From NCBI GenBank assembly GCA_950295325.1, contig OX485807.1, positions 11,621,001-11,685,000 of the forward strand: a stretch of 64,000 bases of DNA, read 5' to 3'. Each line of letters opens with the position of its first letter. Within the stretch, counting starts at the first letter, position 1. The notes beneath the pieces are model-generated. The model was not told where the DNA came from. It was given only the letters and a program-made list of their open reading frames with translations, and did no database searches. Shown one piece after another: positions 1-9,969 of this stretch. The stretch comes from Polytrichum commune. Taxonomy: Eukaryota > Streptophyta > Polytrichopsida > Polytrichales > Polytrichaceae. The position numbers and the translations under genes were made by a program.

Positions 1-63
1 AAAACTGCGGAATTTACTTTCAATAATATGATAGTATGGATTATGGTCTTGATGTCATTGTGC

Positions 64-82
64 TTAGAGCATCCCCACTAGA
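64..82 (+). repeat. Left TIR and TTA target duplication of the Harbinger-like element
   Basis: TTA (64-66) is followed by GAGCATCCCCACTAG. The next 180 bp are GC-rich and full of repeated CCCGGGCAT and TTGCCCGA-type words, as expected of subterminal transposase-binding repeats. That function is inferred from position only. Confidence 0.5.
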
Positions 83-290
83 CCGGGCACCGCCCCGGGC
101 ATAATTGCACCGGTGGCACCCCGGGCATAGTGTGGGTTTACCCGACATATTTTTGGAGCCCACTAGCTCGGGTACATGCCCTTCTTCGAGGCCGGCCCCC
201 GCCCGGGATTACCCCCTTGCCCGAATCCATTAGCCTTGCCCGATGCCTTGCCCGATCCCTTTCGGTTCTCCGCCCGGATACTAAAATACC

Positions 291-404
291 TCGTTAATTT
301 GAGACTTCCCCTTCTCTCAACTTGATATATGGACCACAACAACATGGTCTATTGTTTGGATCTTCCTACATAAACCATATTGATATGGGTTTAGGGTTTC
401 CCCG
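291..404 (+). repeat. Diverged repeat R, left copy, abutting the 5' LTR
   Basis: This stretch runs from CGTTAATTTG through ATATGGACCACAACAACATG to TAAACCATATTGATATGGGT. It aligns, with many substitutions, to 10020-10130 on the other side of the retrotransposon. Both copies are in direct orientation. The stretch is non-coding. Confidence 0.7.
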
Positions 405-685
405 TGTGAGCCCAAAAGGGTGCCCACATTTAGTCTTAGACCCTTGAAACGTTAGTTGATGCACTTTGAAGTAGCATGTTACTTCACAAAAATATAAAAA
501 GAGTGAAATGTTAGTCTTAGAAGTACCATGTTGTAAGAGGCTAGGATGTGAGTTGTTATTGTGTTTTTACCTTCGGAAGGATTTGAGTGAATGAGGATAG
601 GTAAGGAGAACTTGGATTGAGTAGTTAGTGAGTAGGCTAGTACAAATGGATGGAGACAACCAAAGTGACTCAAGAGGCAAGTGCA

Positions 686-1245
686 TTCGAATTGGGATGA
701 ATGGAGGATCACATGGAGCGCACAAGTGGACCACCTCATCATGGCCACTTAATGGGGAAGGCCCAAGGAAGAATGCAAGGTGGAGGATAAGCAAATTCTC
801 AAAGCACCAATCAAATCACGAGTTAAGCATCGTGGTTTGAATTAAGTGGTGAGCGACGATTTGGGAAAGTAAGGGGAGAAAGTTATGGCGGCGGAAAGCG
901 AAGGAGGCTAAGTTTGGGTTGAAGCATCCCAAGTTTGGTAAAGTGTGGTAGGTAGAAAGCCAAGGTTCGAATTGGGATGAATGGAGGATCACATGGAGCG
1001 CACAAGTGGACCACCTCATCATGGCCACTTAATGGGGAAGGCCCAAGGAAGAATGCAAGGTGGAGGATAAGCAAATTCTCAAAGCACCAATCAAATCACG
1101 AGTTAAGCATCGTGGTTTGAATTAAGTGGTGAGCGACGATTTGGAAAAGTAAGGGGAAAAAGTTATGGCGGCGGAAAGCGAAGGAGGCTAAGTTTAGGTT
1201 GAAGCATCCCAAGTTTGGTAAAGTGTGGTAGGTAGAAAGCCAAGG
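686..1245 (+). repeat. 280-bp tandem duplication inside the LTR
   Basis: Units 686-965 and 966-1245 both begin TTCGAATTGGGATGAATGGA and end GAAAGCCAAGG. They differ at a few sites (for example TTTGGG against TTTGGA, and TTTGGG against TTTAGG). The same pair with the same differences is at 8475-9034 in the 3' LTR, so the duplication predates this insertion. It lies in U3, upstream of the TATA box. Confidence 0.9.
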
Positions 1246-1385
1246 CTAGTTAAATGTTCGAATTAGGATCCTTGTTGATCATTTGAGGGAGGAAGGCTTA
1301 GAAGATAGGATTGGCGCCTACTAAGTAGGAGGAAATCTCAAGGGCTTATCGTGAGCCTTGAGGGTGCTCACCCCCTCAAGCTTAC

Positions 1386-1392
1386 TATATAA
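1386..1392 (+). promoter_or_regulatory. LTR TATA box (5' LTR)
   Basis: TATATAA is followed by a pyrimidine-rich stretch (CCCTCATTCTTCCCTCACTC) suitable for initiation about 30 bp downstream. The matching box of the 3' LTR is at 9175-9181. The position splits the LTR into U3 of about 1 kb and R-U5 of about 0.75 kb. Confidence 0.6.
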
Positions 1393-1898
1393 TCCCTCAT
1401 TCTTCCCTCACTCATCCTCTCTTTCCTTTGTGCTCCAAGACACCCCACGAGTTATAAGTGTGGGTGTGGGAAGCCATATTGGAGCACATGTGTGTGCTTA
1501 GTTTTTAGTTTGAGAGCCAAGGCTTGTTAGCCTTGAAGAGGGCTTGACCTCTTGGTAGAATTAGTGTTGACGTGAAGGATTTTAAAGTTAATTCATGATT
1601 CCAATTTGTGGTACTTAAAGTTCATGTTTTTACACGTGGTTGCAAGTTCCATGTTTAAGAGTTGAGCACTTGATGTTGTGATGAGTGCAAAAATATACTT
1701 GTGTGGATTAGTTAGTCTTAGTGAAGTTAGGAAATTCTCTCTCCCCCTCTCCTCTCTAGGATTTTAGGATTTTAGGATTAGAGAAGAATTGTGTGATTAG
1801 AAAGGGGTTGTTAGTAGAATTAGGGAAATTAGGTAGGAAGATTAGTTAAGGGCTTGAATAATTAGTGAGGTAGTTGGGGATTACAACTACAAAGTTGT

Positions 1899-2043
1899 GG
1901 GTTCATGAAGGAGCTGGGTTTATGAAGGAGCTGGGTTTGTTTAGTCAGAAAGTAAAGAGCTGGGTTTATGAAGGACCTGGGTTTGTTTAGTTAGAAGCTA
2001 AGGAGCTGGGTTCATGAAGGAGCTGGGTTTATGAAGGAGCTAG
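1899..2043 (+). repeat. Short tandem repeat in U5 region of the LTR
   Basis: Recurring GGGTTTATGAAGGAGCT / GGGTTCATGAAGGAGCT words with spacers GTTTAGTCAGAAAG and GTTTAGTTAGAAGC. The same array is at 9688-9832. Confidence 0.8.
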
Positions 2044-2184
2044 TTAAATCCAAGACCACTTGAAGGGTGAACCTTGCACTATGGACTCATCCAAGTCCAA
2101 ATCCAATACCGCGGAGGAATGTGAGCCCAAACCCACTACTCGGACTACGGACGCTTAAGGGTGGGGGGTTTGGCCTCACATAAT

Positions 2185-2200
2185 TGGTGCGTCCGCCGGG
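2185..2200 (+). promoter_or_regulatory. Primer binding site
   Basis: TGGTGCGTCCGCCGGG starts four bases after the 5' LTR with the TGG expected opposite a tRNA CCA end. It implies a primer whose 3' end reads CCCGGCGGACGCACCA. I cannot say which tRNA this is. It is not the usual initiator-Met site. Confidence 0.6.
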
Positions 2201-3089
2201 AGCGAAGCGGAAGGTAGTTACAAGACTTGGAGGCGACTAGGAGACTTGGAGGCAACTAGGAAAAATTGGAGACACAAACTTGAGAGAAGGGAAGGAGCAC
2301 CCGAAACTCGGTAAGTATTCTCTCTTTGGGTTATATTTGAATTCATTGTATTTCAACTATTCCTTGGAATGAATTGCATTGTCAATTACGCAAATTCATT
2401 TTTGAGGAAGGAGCGCGGCGAAGGTACGTCCTCAACATTTTTGGGGATTTGCTAAGAACTTAAAAGGAACCTATAACCGAGTAGCTCATTAAAACATTAG
2501 AGGGTAAATTCACCTTAGGACATTGAACTTTGACACTCACCTCGGGGTGAGTCTCAAAGTTTTGGGAGTTGTCATTTCATGCTCTAGATTAAATTAATAT
2601 TTCACAAAGTTTATGGTGTTGTTACATTGAATCACGATTGAGGGGAGTGCTAACTCACAGGGGGATGCGATTGCTCAAGGTATGTTTATTTCTTCAAAGT
2701 GAACTCATTAACTAATTAAGGAATGCCTTTTGTACTCGTGATTGTTGTTATCCGTTGTAGAGGGTAATTCCCGAATTGTGGATGGTGTGAGAAGTTGAAG
2801 GGTGAAGCCTCGACTTTTAACATAATCTACTCGGAAGGTCACCCCCTCACAATCGGTATTGTGGTGAATGTTAATTTGCGGGAAGGTGCGGAGGTGATGC
2901 TCCGACTTAACCAAAAAATTAACATGAACATGCCTATCCCCTATTGGGATTCTTTCACCTAAGTGGGCTTGCAGGTTCTTTTCCTCACCTCCTAAAAAAA
3001 TTATAACCACACCAAGACAAGTGAAAATATTAAGAGGGGAATTGCTAGGATTATGTGTGGTCAAGTGAGGGTCGATCGATTCTTATGGA
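2201..3089 (+). other. Retrotransposon leader (5' UTR)
   Basis: About 890 bp between the primer site and the gag ATG, AT-rich and without a long frame. An out-of-frame ATG at 3085 gives a 13-codon overlapping frame just ahead of the chosen gag start. Packaging signals may lie here but none was identified. Confidence 0.6.
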
Positions 3090-6000
3090 ATGCAAGGTAG
3101 GACTCGCTCACAAAAACCAAGTTTGATAGTAGGACTAGAGAAATCTACTCGAAAGAGGCGGTCCTCTAAAATCAGTGATAGATTAGAACAAGATAATGTT
3201 AGAATAGAGAGTTGTTTGAACGTCGAACCTAGGACTAGGTCAATTCTAGACACCTTAGAACTTGGAGCTCAACTTGAAGAGGAGATCACTCCCTCCAAAT
3301 TGAGTGGTGAAACTTCTTCGGAAAATTACACACTTAGAGAAGAATTCCCGGTAGAAGTTGATAGGGGATTGTTGAATAGTTCACCGGTCACCATGGCCGA
3401 GGAACGGGGGATGGATCCACCACCCATACCCCCAATTCCGCCCATACCTCCTATACCTCCAATAGACCCATTGGTTAGGCCAAGAGGCCTACCAATTGTG
3501 GTTCCACAAAATTTAGCGGCGATGGATATGCCATCTCATCTCCCTAAATTTTATGGGACCAAGGATGAGGACCCCTCTCGGCACATGGAACGGTATATCG
3601 AACGGTTGGCTAGCTTCCTCATAACCGACCCGGGTTATTGGTTAGTGTGGTTTCCTACCACTCTAGAGGGGGAAGCCTATGAATGGTATCGGGATCATGC
3701 CGAGGGACATTTTAGGGAATGGGAACAATTACAAAGGGAGTTTCTTAACGAATTTAGGCCGGAAGTGGGTCAAAGTACCGCATTAAGGGCATTGTCGTCA
3801 TTGAAGCAAGGAAGGGAGGAAGAAATTTCGGCTTACATTAGGAGGTTTGATTTAGTGTGCACTAGATTTGTGGGTACCATGCTCAACGACGACACGCTAA
3901 AGCAATTTTTCATTCAAGGGTTTTTTAAGTCCGGAACTATTAGGGTTGTTCTAGAAAGGAATCCCTTGACCTTGGCGGATGCCAAGCGTGCGGCTAGAGA
4001 TATTGAAAACTTGGATAAAGATCACGAAAGGCTATGGAGAAGGGAGGATGAATTGATCCCACAATTCATCCCCATACGCCCTAGGGTGGTAGCGGTAGAA
4101 CCCGCTAAGTATGAGAACCAAATTCCATATGCCATTGTGGACACCGGTCCCCGACCTTTAGCGGTTAGGGAACCGGCACCTCTTTTGGCACTACCGGCCC
4201 CTAGAACGGATCCACACTTGGAGGAGGTTGAGAGAAGACTAGGTGCTAGCCAACTAGGATTCCAAGAGGCTATGATAAAACAAATGCAAAGCCTCACGGA
4301 TCAAATGTCATTAATGATCCGGAGTCAACAACCGGGGCCTCCACCCCCGGTTGAGTCGGGTAGGCATTCTTCCGGATTATGGTGTGTCCAATGTGGCCAA
4401 CCGGGCCACACGCGTCAATTTTGTAGAAGTGGACAAAACCGTGACCAAAGAGGAAACGGTAACCCACCTCAACAAAATCAACGAGGTCAAGCGCCACCTC
4501 ACTATGGAAATGGAAGCAATAGAGGACCACAACCTAGAGGGCAAGGTGGCCAAAATTTAGAGAAGAAGGAATTTCATCCCTTTTGTGGAAGGTGGCACGC
4601 TCAAGGACAATGTTGGTCCGAAGGTCAAGAGTTTAATTGTAGCAATTGTGGAGGAAGTCATCCCTCGGATACGTGTCGCCAACCGGACAAAATAATTAAT
4701 GTCCCTTACCCGGTGGCTAATCCACAACAACAAGCAAGGGATAATATGCGAGGTGCTAGGCCACAAGGAGTACCGGCCAATGAACTTAGGCCACCTAACT
4801 TATACTATGACCATAGTAATGCTAGGCAAACTTTTCATCCACCGGCGGGCTTGCAAACTACAACCGGTTACATTCCAATACAAAATAGACAAGGAGTTCC
4901 ACCTAATGGTAGTAACGGGAGACAAGCGCCTCCAACGGATCCGGGACCATCTAACTCCCAAGATGTTAGGTTCATGGATGGAGTGTTGGAGGCCACATGT
5001 GATGACATGCTTCCTCTCCCAACGAGAATTGGAGAGGAGCAAAGTCAATGGCCTCCTCACACCAATGCTATTACATATGAGTTAGTGAAGGGTAAGGGTG
5101 TGGTTGAAGAAGCACCTGCACTAGCGGTAACTACTAGGGCTAGGAGAGGGGATGCCCCGTTGGAGGTAGGAATAGGAGAGCAAGGAAATTACTCTTCGGA
5201 TGAAGAGATTAATCTCTCCGAGTTGGATAGGGTAACTAGAAGAGCTACTAAGGATGTGGAGAGGGAAAATATAATTTTACAAGATAGGGAGAGGACTAAT
5301 GCGGTACATGACTTGGATAATAGCGATGTGGGTGAATGGGAAGGACCGGGGGTTCCCGTAGACGAATTCGACGTAGTGGGTAATTCTAAGGTGGAAAGAT
5401 CTACCGGGTACGACTTGTGGGCGGACCTTAGTACACTCAAGGCGGATATTACTTTCGGCCAACTATTGGAAATTTCACCCACGGCAAGGAAAACATTAAA
5501 GGAGGGAATGCCGGTACACAAGAGGATGAGGAAGGTGAAAGCTAAAATAGCCGCTAGGATCCAATCACAAGGTGGAAGACACGTGAAAGCTATAGAAATA
5601 GAAGTTGTTATAGTAGATAAGGTGGTTCCTAATGTGCTAGTCGACGGAGGGAGTAGTCTAAATATACTACCGGAGGATACTATGAAAAAATTGGGACTTG
5701 GACTCACGGGGCCTTCACCTTTGGTCATAAATATGGCAAATCAAAGTTCGACTACGCCTTTGGGGATGATCAAGGATTGTAGAATGACTACGGGAGGTGA
5801 GGAGTACTTGGTCACCTTCCATGTCATTAAAATGCACTCCAACAAGGACACCTTCCCCATTTTGCTAGGTAGGCCTTGGTTGCGGATGGCGAATGCTATG
5901 GTCAATTGGGGTGGACCTAAACCATCCATCACTTATGGTCCGGAGGGTAATAGGGTCATAGTGTCCATTGGTTCATTAGAAGGATGGATGGAGAAGGAGA

Positions 6001-6980
6001 TGTATTTGCCATTGGAGAAGGAAATTGATGACTTAAACGAGAATGAGATTGGCAATGCATTGGTGGGAGTCGTCCATCCCGAAGGTCAAAGGGTTGTTAT
6101 AGATTCGGGCTCGGGAAGTCTAGGTCCTAATTTTTACAATTATGGGGATAATGGGGATTATGCCCAATGGCTAAGGGAGTACCCCGAGTCCGATGTTGAT
6201 GTAATGGTTACATTTCACCAAGTAGGCTTAGGGAGTGAATTTCCTAGTGTTAGTTTAGGAGAGGGCTCATTGTTGGAGCCATGTGAGGTGCTCACCGAGG
6301 AAGAGTGGATTAGCGGTGGGTTAACACCTTGGGTAGATGACGTGGAAGAGGGTGAGGTTAGTTTAATTCATGTAGATGGGACTCAAGAGGAGGATGTGAT
6401 TATTGAGTCATCGAAATTGGAGGAGCCTTTACATTTCAAGACCACGTCTACGGGGATAGTTGTAGGTCAAGATGTGAAAGATTACCCCAATGTGCCTTCC
6501 GATTGGTATCGGAACAAAGAGGAACAAGCACATGTGTCGGAAGCGGATTGGCGGTACGTGGATGTGAAATTAAAGAATGGAAAAACCCGACAAATGAAGA
6601 TGGGCTCCAAATTGGGGGAGAAAGAGGTTAGGGAGTATAGCAATTTGGTGGATGAGTTTAGTGATACTTTTGCATGGTCCTACGATGAGCTTAAGGGAAT
6701 TCCTAGGGAAATGGTAGAGCACCGGATTCCTTTAATTCCGGGGGCGAGGCCAATTAGACAAAAGGAGAGGAGGATGCATTTACAAGCGGACCACTTGTCT
6801 AGGTTATCGGAGGAGATAGGAAAAAATCCGGTAAATGATATGTTAGTAGATGATAGCCTCTTTGTGGTCACTTCTACACCGGAGTGGTATGCGGGCATAG
6901 TGGAATTTCTAACAACCCACAAGTTGCCCAAAGAGTGGACAAAAGAAGAGAGAAGGAAGGTGAGGGTAAATAGTAGGTAA
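3090..6980 (+). CDS. Truncated gypsy Gag-Pol: Gag, zinc knuckles, protease, RT stub fused to RNase H tail
   Basis: The frame is 1296 residues, starting at ATG 3090. An N-terminal extension with a PPIPPI proline repeat (about residues 108-126) precedes the Gag core (about 145-305, with WYRDHAEGHFREW and EISAYIRRFD). A CX2CX4HX4C knuckle follows at C432, C435, H440 and C445. A second Cys/His cluster of form CX2CX3HX4C is at C517, C520, H524 and C529. The aspartic protease has its active-site triad at D852-G-G (VLVDGGSSLNIL) and a downstream ILLGRPWL near 920. RT begins near 1189 (DTFAWSYDEL) but runs only to RRMHLQ (1232). It is then joined in frame to ADHLSRL, the last piece of RNase H. The RT palm with its catalytic Asp-Asp box and the RNase H active site are therefore absent. 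The frame ends at TAA 6978-6980. Gag and protease look intact. Confidence 0.92.
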   Translation: MQGRTRSQKPSLIVGLEKSTRKRRSSKISDRLEQDNVRIESCLNVEPRTRSILDTLELGAQLEEEITPSKLSGETSSENYTLREEFPVEVDRGLLNSSPVTMAEERGMDPPPIPPIPPIPPIPPIDPLVRPRGLPIVVPQNLAAMDMPSHLPKFYGTKDEDPSRHMERYIERLASFLITDPGYWLVWFPTTLEGEAYEWYRDHAEGHFREWEQLQREFLNEFRPEVGQSTALRALSSLKQGREEEISAYIRRFDLVCTRFVGTMLNDDTLKQFFIQGFFKSGTIRVVLERNPLTLADAKRAARDIENLDKDHERLWRREDELIPQFIPIRPRVVAVEPAKYENQIPYAIVDTGPRPLAVREPAPLLALPAPRTDPHLEEVERRLGASQLGFQEAMIKQMQSLTDQMSLMIRSQQPGPPPPVESGRHSSGLWCVQCGQPGHTRQFCRSGQNRDQRGNGNPPQQNQRGQAPPHYGNGSNRGPQPRGQGGQNLEKKEFHPFCGRWHAQGQCWSEGQEFNCSNCGGSHPSDTCRQPDKIINVPYPVANPQQQARDNMRGARPQGVPANELRPPNLYYDHSNARQTFHPPAGLQTTTGYIPIQNRQGVPPNGSNGRQAPPTDPGPSNSQDVRFMDGVLEATCDDMLPLPTRIGEEQSQWPPHTNAITYELVKGKGVVEEAPALAVTTRARRGDAPLEVGIGEQGNYSSDEEINLSELDRVTRRATKDVERENIILQDRERTNAVHDLDNSDVGEWEGPGVPVDEFDVVGNSKVERSTGYDLWADLSTLKADITFGQLLEISPTARKTLKEGMPVHKRMRKVKAKIAARIQSQGGRHVKAIEIEVVIVDKVVPNVLVDGGSSLNILPEDTMKKLGLGLTGPSPLVINMANQSSTTPLGMIKDCRMTTGGEEYLVTFHVIKMHSNKDTFPILLGRPWLRMANAMVNWGGPKPSITYGPEGNRVIVSIGSLEGWMEKEMYLPLEKEIDDLNENEIGNALVGVVHPEGQRVVIDSGSGSLGPNFYNYGDNGDYAQWLREYPESDVDVMVTFHQVGLGSEFPSVSLGEGSLLEPCEVLTEEEWISGGLTPWVDDVEEGEVSLIHVDGTQEEDVIIESSKLEEPLHFKTTSTGIVVGQDVKDYPNVPSDWYRNKEEQAHVSEADWRYVDVKLKNGKTRQMKMGSKLGEKEVREYSNLVDEFSDTFAWSYDELKGIPREMVEHRIPLIPGARPIRQKERRMHLQADHLSRLSEEIGKNPVNDMLVDDSLFVVTSTPEWYAGIVEFLTTHKLPKEWTKEERRKVRVNSR

Positions 6981-6989
6981 TTTGTTGTA

Positions 6990-8132
6990 GTGGGCCATAG
7001 GTTGTTTAGAAGGGGGTCCGATGGTATTTTACGACGATGCGTGTCAAAAACGGAGGTTGAAGCGATTTTAATCGCTTGCCACGATAGCGCTTGCGGCGGT
7101 CACTTCTCGGGTCAACTCACCGGGCAAAAAATACTTAGAGCGGGCTACTTTTGGCCTACACTATTTAAGGACGCCCATGACTATGTAAGGAAATGCGACG
7201 CTTGCCAACGGTATGCCCGAGACGACCTTAGAATGGAGATGCCTTTACATGTATCATTACCCTTAATTCCTTTCGAAAAATGGGGCATCGACTATGTGGG
7301 TGAGGTCCATCCCCAATCTTCAAAAGGAATGAAATATATTGTGGTGGCAACCGAGTACCTCACCAAGTGGGCGGAAGCCAAAGCGGTGAAGACCGACACG
7401 GCGGAACACGCGGCAACATTTATGTACGAAAACATAATTTCGCGGTTCGGGGTGCCGAAGATCCTAGTAAGCGATAGGGGTACTCACTTTTTGAATGACT
7501 TGATTCGAGAGATGACAGAGAAATTTAAAATTGATCACCGGAAGACTACTCCCTACCACCCACAAACCAATGGACAAACGGAAAGGGTTAACGGAATTTT
7601 GGTGAGTATACTACGCAAGACGGTTATAGACTCGAAGCGGGATTGGGATACGAAACTAACGGCGGCACTTTGGGCATACCGTACAACCTATAAGGTAACT
7701 ACGCGTGCTACACCATTTTCCTTAGTCTATGGTCTTGAAGCGACACTACCAATCGAATATGAAGTCGAGTCACTTAGGGTGGCCGTGAGTACGAGACTTA
7801 CCGAAAGTCAATCCTTACGAAATCGACTAACCGATTTGGAAGCACTTGACGAAGGGAGGAGAATGGCGGCTCAACATATTGAGGCAATCCAAAGAAGGAG
7901 AAAGATTACTTTCGACAAACGACATAAGAGAAGGGCCCTAACACCGGGAATGATGGTCATGATTCAAGACGCACGAAAGCTTGAATTTCCGGCGAAATTC
8001 AATGCGGTATGGTTAGGACCTTACCTTGTCTATGAGGTCTTTCCTAATAATTCAATTCAATTGGAAACGTTGAATGGTGAGCTCTTTCCTACCCGTACAT
8101 CGGGAAGTAGATGTAAGGAGTACCGAGCTTGA
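6990..8132 (+). CDS. Gypsy integrase, same frame as the preceding Gag-Pol but behind a stop codon
   Basis: Integrase inserts the cDNA into chromosomes. Numbering from the GTG at 6990, the zinc-binding HHCC residues are H31, H38, C69 and C72. The DDE triad is D101 (WGIDYVGE), D162 (LVSDRGTHF) and E198 (GQTERVNG), with the expected 35 residues between the second D and E. A GPY-like module (WLGPYLVYEVFPNNSIQLE) lies near the C-terminus and no chromodomain follows. The frame is continuous with the upstream polyprotein except for TAA at 6978-6980. There is no in-frame ATG until residue 82, beyond the zinc domain. A complete integrase would thus need readthrough or supply from another copy. All catalytic residues are present. 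Confidence 0.92.
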   Translation: MGHRLFRRGSDGILRRCVSKTEVEAILIACHDSACGGHFSGQLTGQKILRAGYFWPTLFKDAHDYVRKCDACQRYARDDLRMEMPLHVSLPLIPFEKWGIDYVGEVHPQSSKGMKYIVVATEYLTKWAEAKAVKTDTAEHAATFMYENIISRFGVPKILVSDRGTHFLNDLIREMTEKFKIDHRKTTPYHPQTNGQTERVNGILVSILRKTVIDSKRDWDTKLTAALWAYRTTYKVTTRATPFSLVYGLEATLPIEYEVESLRVAVSTRLTESQSLRNRLTDLEALDEGRRMAAQHIEAIQRRRKITFDKRHKRRALTPGMMVMIQDARKLEFPAKFNAVWLGPYLVYEVFPNNSIQLETLNGELFPTRTSGSRCKEYRA

Positions 8133-8193
8133 CTAGGCAACTTACCCTTGGAGCAAGAGATGTTTGGATTCATCCCCCGATGGTCGCCAATTA

Positions 8194-9969
8194 TGTGAGC
8201 CCAAAAGGGTGCCCACATTTAGTCTTAGACCCTTGAAACGTTAGTTGATGCACTTTGAAGTAGCATGTTACTTCACAAAAATATAAAAAGAGTGAAATGT
8301 TAGTCTTAGAAGTACCATGTTGTAAGAGGCTAGGATGTGAGTTGTTATTGTGTTTTTACCTTCGGAAGGATTTGAGTGAATGAGGATAGGTAAGGAGAAC
8401 TTGGATTGAGTAGTTAGTGAGTAGGCTAGTACAAATGGATGGAGACAACCAAAGTGACTCAAGAGGCAAGTGCATTCGAATTGGGATGAATGGAGGATCA
8501 CATGGAGCGCACAAGTGGACCACCTCATCATGGCCACTTAATGGGGAAGGCCCAAGGAAGAATGCAAGGTGGAGGATAAGCAAATTCTCAAAGCACCAAT
8601 CAAATCACGAGTTAAGCATCGTGGTTTGAATTAAGTGGTGAGCGACGATTTGGGAAAGTAAGGGGAGAAAGTTATGGCGGCGGAAAGCGAAGGAGGCTAA
8701 GTTTGGGTTGAAGCATCCCAAGTTTGGTAAAGTGTGGTAGGTAGAAAGCCAAGGTTCGAATTGGGATGAATGGAGGATCACATGGAGCGCACAAGTGGAC
8801 CACCTCATCATGGCCACTTAATGGGGAAGGCCCAAGGAAGAATGCAAGGTGGAGGATAAGCAAATTCTCAAAGCACCAATCAAATCACGAGTTAAGCATC
8901 GTGGTTTGAATTAAGTGGTGAGCGACGATTTGGAAAAGTAAGGGGAAAAAGTTATGGCGGCGGAAAGCGAAGGAGGCTAAGTTTAGGTTGAAGCATCCCA
9001 AGTTTGGTAAAGTGTGGTAGGTAGAAAGCCAAGGCTAGTTAAATGTTCGAATTAGGATCCTTGTTGATCATTTGAGGGAGGAAGGCTTAGAAGATAGGAT
9101 TGGCGCCTACTAAGTAGGAGGAAATCTCAAGGGCTTATCGTGAGCCTTGAGGGTGCTCACCCCCTCAAGCTTACTATATAATCCCTCATTCTTCCCTCAC
9201 TCATCCTCTCTTTCCTTTGTGCTCCAAGACACCCCACGAGTTATAAGTGTGGGTGTGGGAAGCCATATTGGAGCACATGTGTGTGCTTAGTTTTTAGTTT
9301 GAGAGCCAAGGCTTGTTAGCCTTGAAGAGGGCTTGACCTCTTGGTAGAATTAGTGTTGACGTGAAGGATTTTAAAGTTAATTCATGATTCCAATTTGTGG
9401 TACTTAAAGTTCATGTTTTTACACGTGGTTGCAAGTTCCATGTTTAAGAGTTGAGCACTTGATGTTGTGATGAGTGCAAAAATATACTTGTGTGGATTAG
9501 TTAGTCTTAGTGAAGTTAGGAAATTCTCTCTCCCCCTCTCCTCTCTAGGATTTTAGGATTTTAGGATTAGAGAAGAATTGTGTGATTAGAAAGGGGTTGT
9601 TAGTAGAATTAGGGAAATTAGGTAGGAAGATTAGTTAAGGGCTTGAATAATTAGTGAGGTAGTTGGGGATTACAACTACAAAGTTGTGGGTTCATGAAGG
9701 AGCTGGGTTTATGAAGGAGCTGGGTTTGTTTAGTCAGAAAGTAAAGAGCTGGGTTTATGAAGGACCTGGGTTTGTTTAGTTAGAAGCTAAGGAGCTGGGT
9801 TCATGAAGGAGCTGGGTTTATGAAGGAGCTAGTTAAATCCAAGACCACTTGAAGGGTGAACCTTGCACTATGGACTCATCCAAGTCCAAATCCAATACCG
9901 CGGAGGAATGTGAGCCCAAACCCACTACTCGGACTACGGACGCTTAAGGGTGGGGGGTTTGGCCTCACA
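8194..9969 (+). repeat. 3' long terminal repeat
   Basis: Same length and apparently the same sequence as 405-2180. It begins only 61 bp after the integrase stop codon. No clean polypurine tract touches it: the nearest purine run (GGAGCAAGAGA) is at 8150-8160 and the bases directly before it are GATGGTCGCCAATTA. Confidence 0.95.

Larger units (their letters stand above)
405..2180 (+). repeat. 5' long terminal repeat
   Basis: Starts TGTGAGCCC and ends GGCCTCACA. It contains a 280-bp tandem duplication, a TATA box at 1386-1392 and a short tandem repeat near its 3' end. All segments I compared with 8194-9969 are identical, at a constant offset of 7789. Confidence 0.95.
405..9969 (+). mobile_element. 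Full-length, non-autonomous Ty3/gypsy LTR retrotransposon
   Basis: Two direct 1776-bp LTRs (405-2180 and 8194-9969) start TGTGAG and end CTCACA. The internal region holds gag, two zinc-knuckle regions, an aspartic protease, the start of reverse transcriptase, the tail of RNase H and an integrase, in the order of Ty3/gypsy. The integrase ends in a GPY-like module without a chromodomain, which points to the Tat/Athila (OTA) side and not to chromoviruses. The RT core and most of RNase H are deleted. The flanking 5-mers CCCCG (400-404) and CCCCA (9970-9974) are an imperfect target duplication. Equal-length, apparently identical LTRs indicate recent insertion. Confidence 0.93.

Noticed and set aside
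479-1074. Minus-strand frames of 63-89 codons inside the LTR, present again at 8268-8863
   Set aside because: They repeat only because the LTR and its 280-bp duplication repeat. No domain, start context or constraint supports a gene.
5189-5728. 179-codon minus-strand frame opposite gag-pol
   Set aside because: Antisense shadow of a strongly supported coding strand, Ser/Thr-rich composition, no motif.
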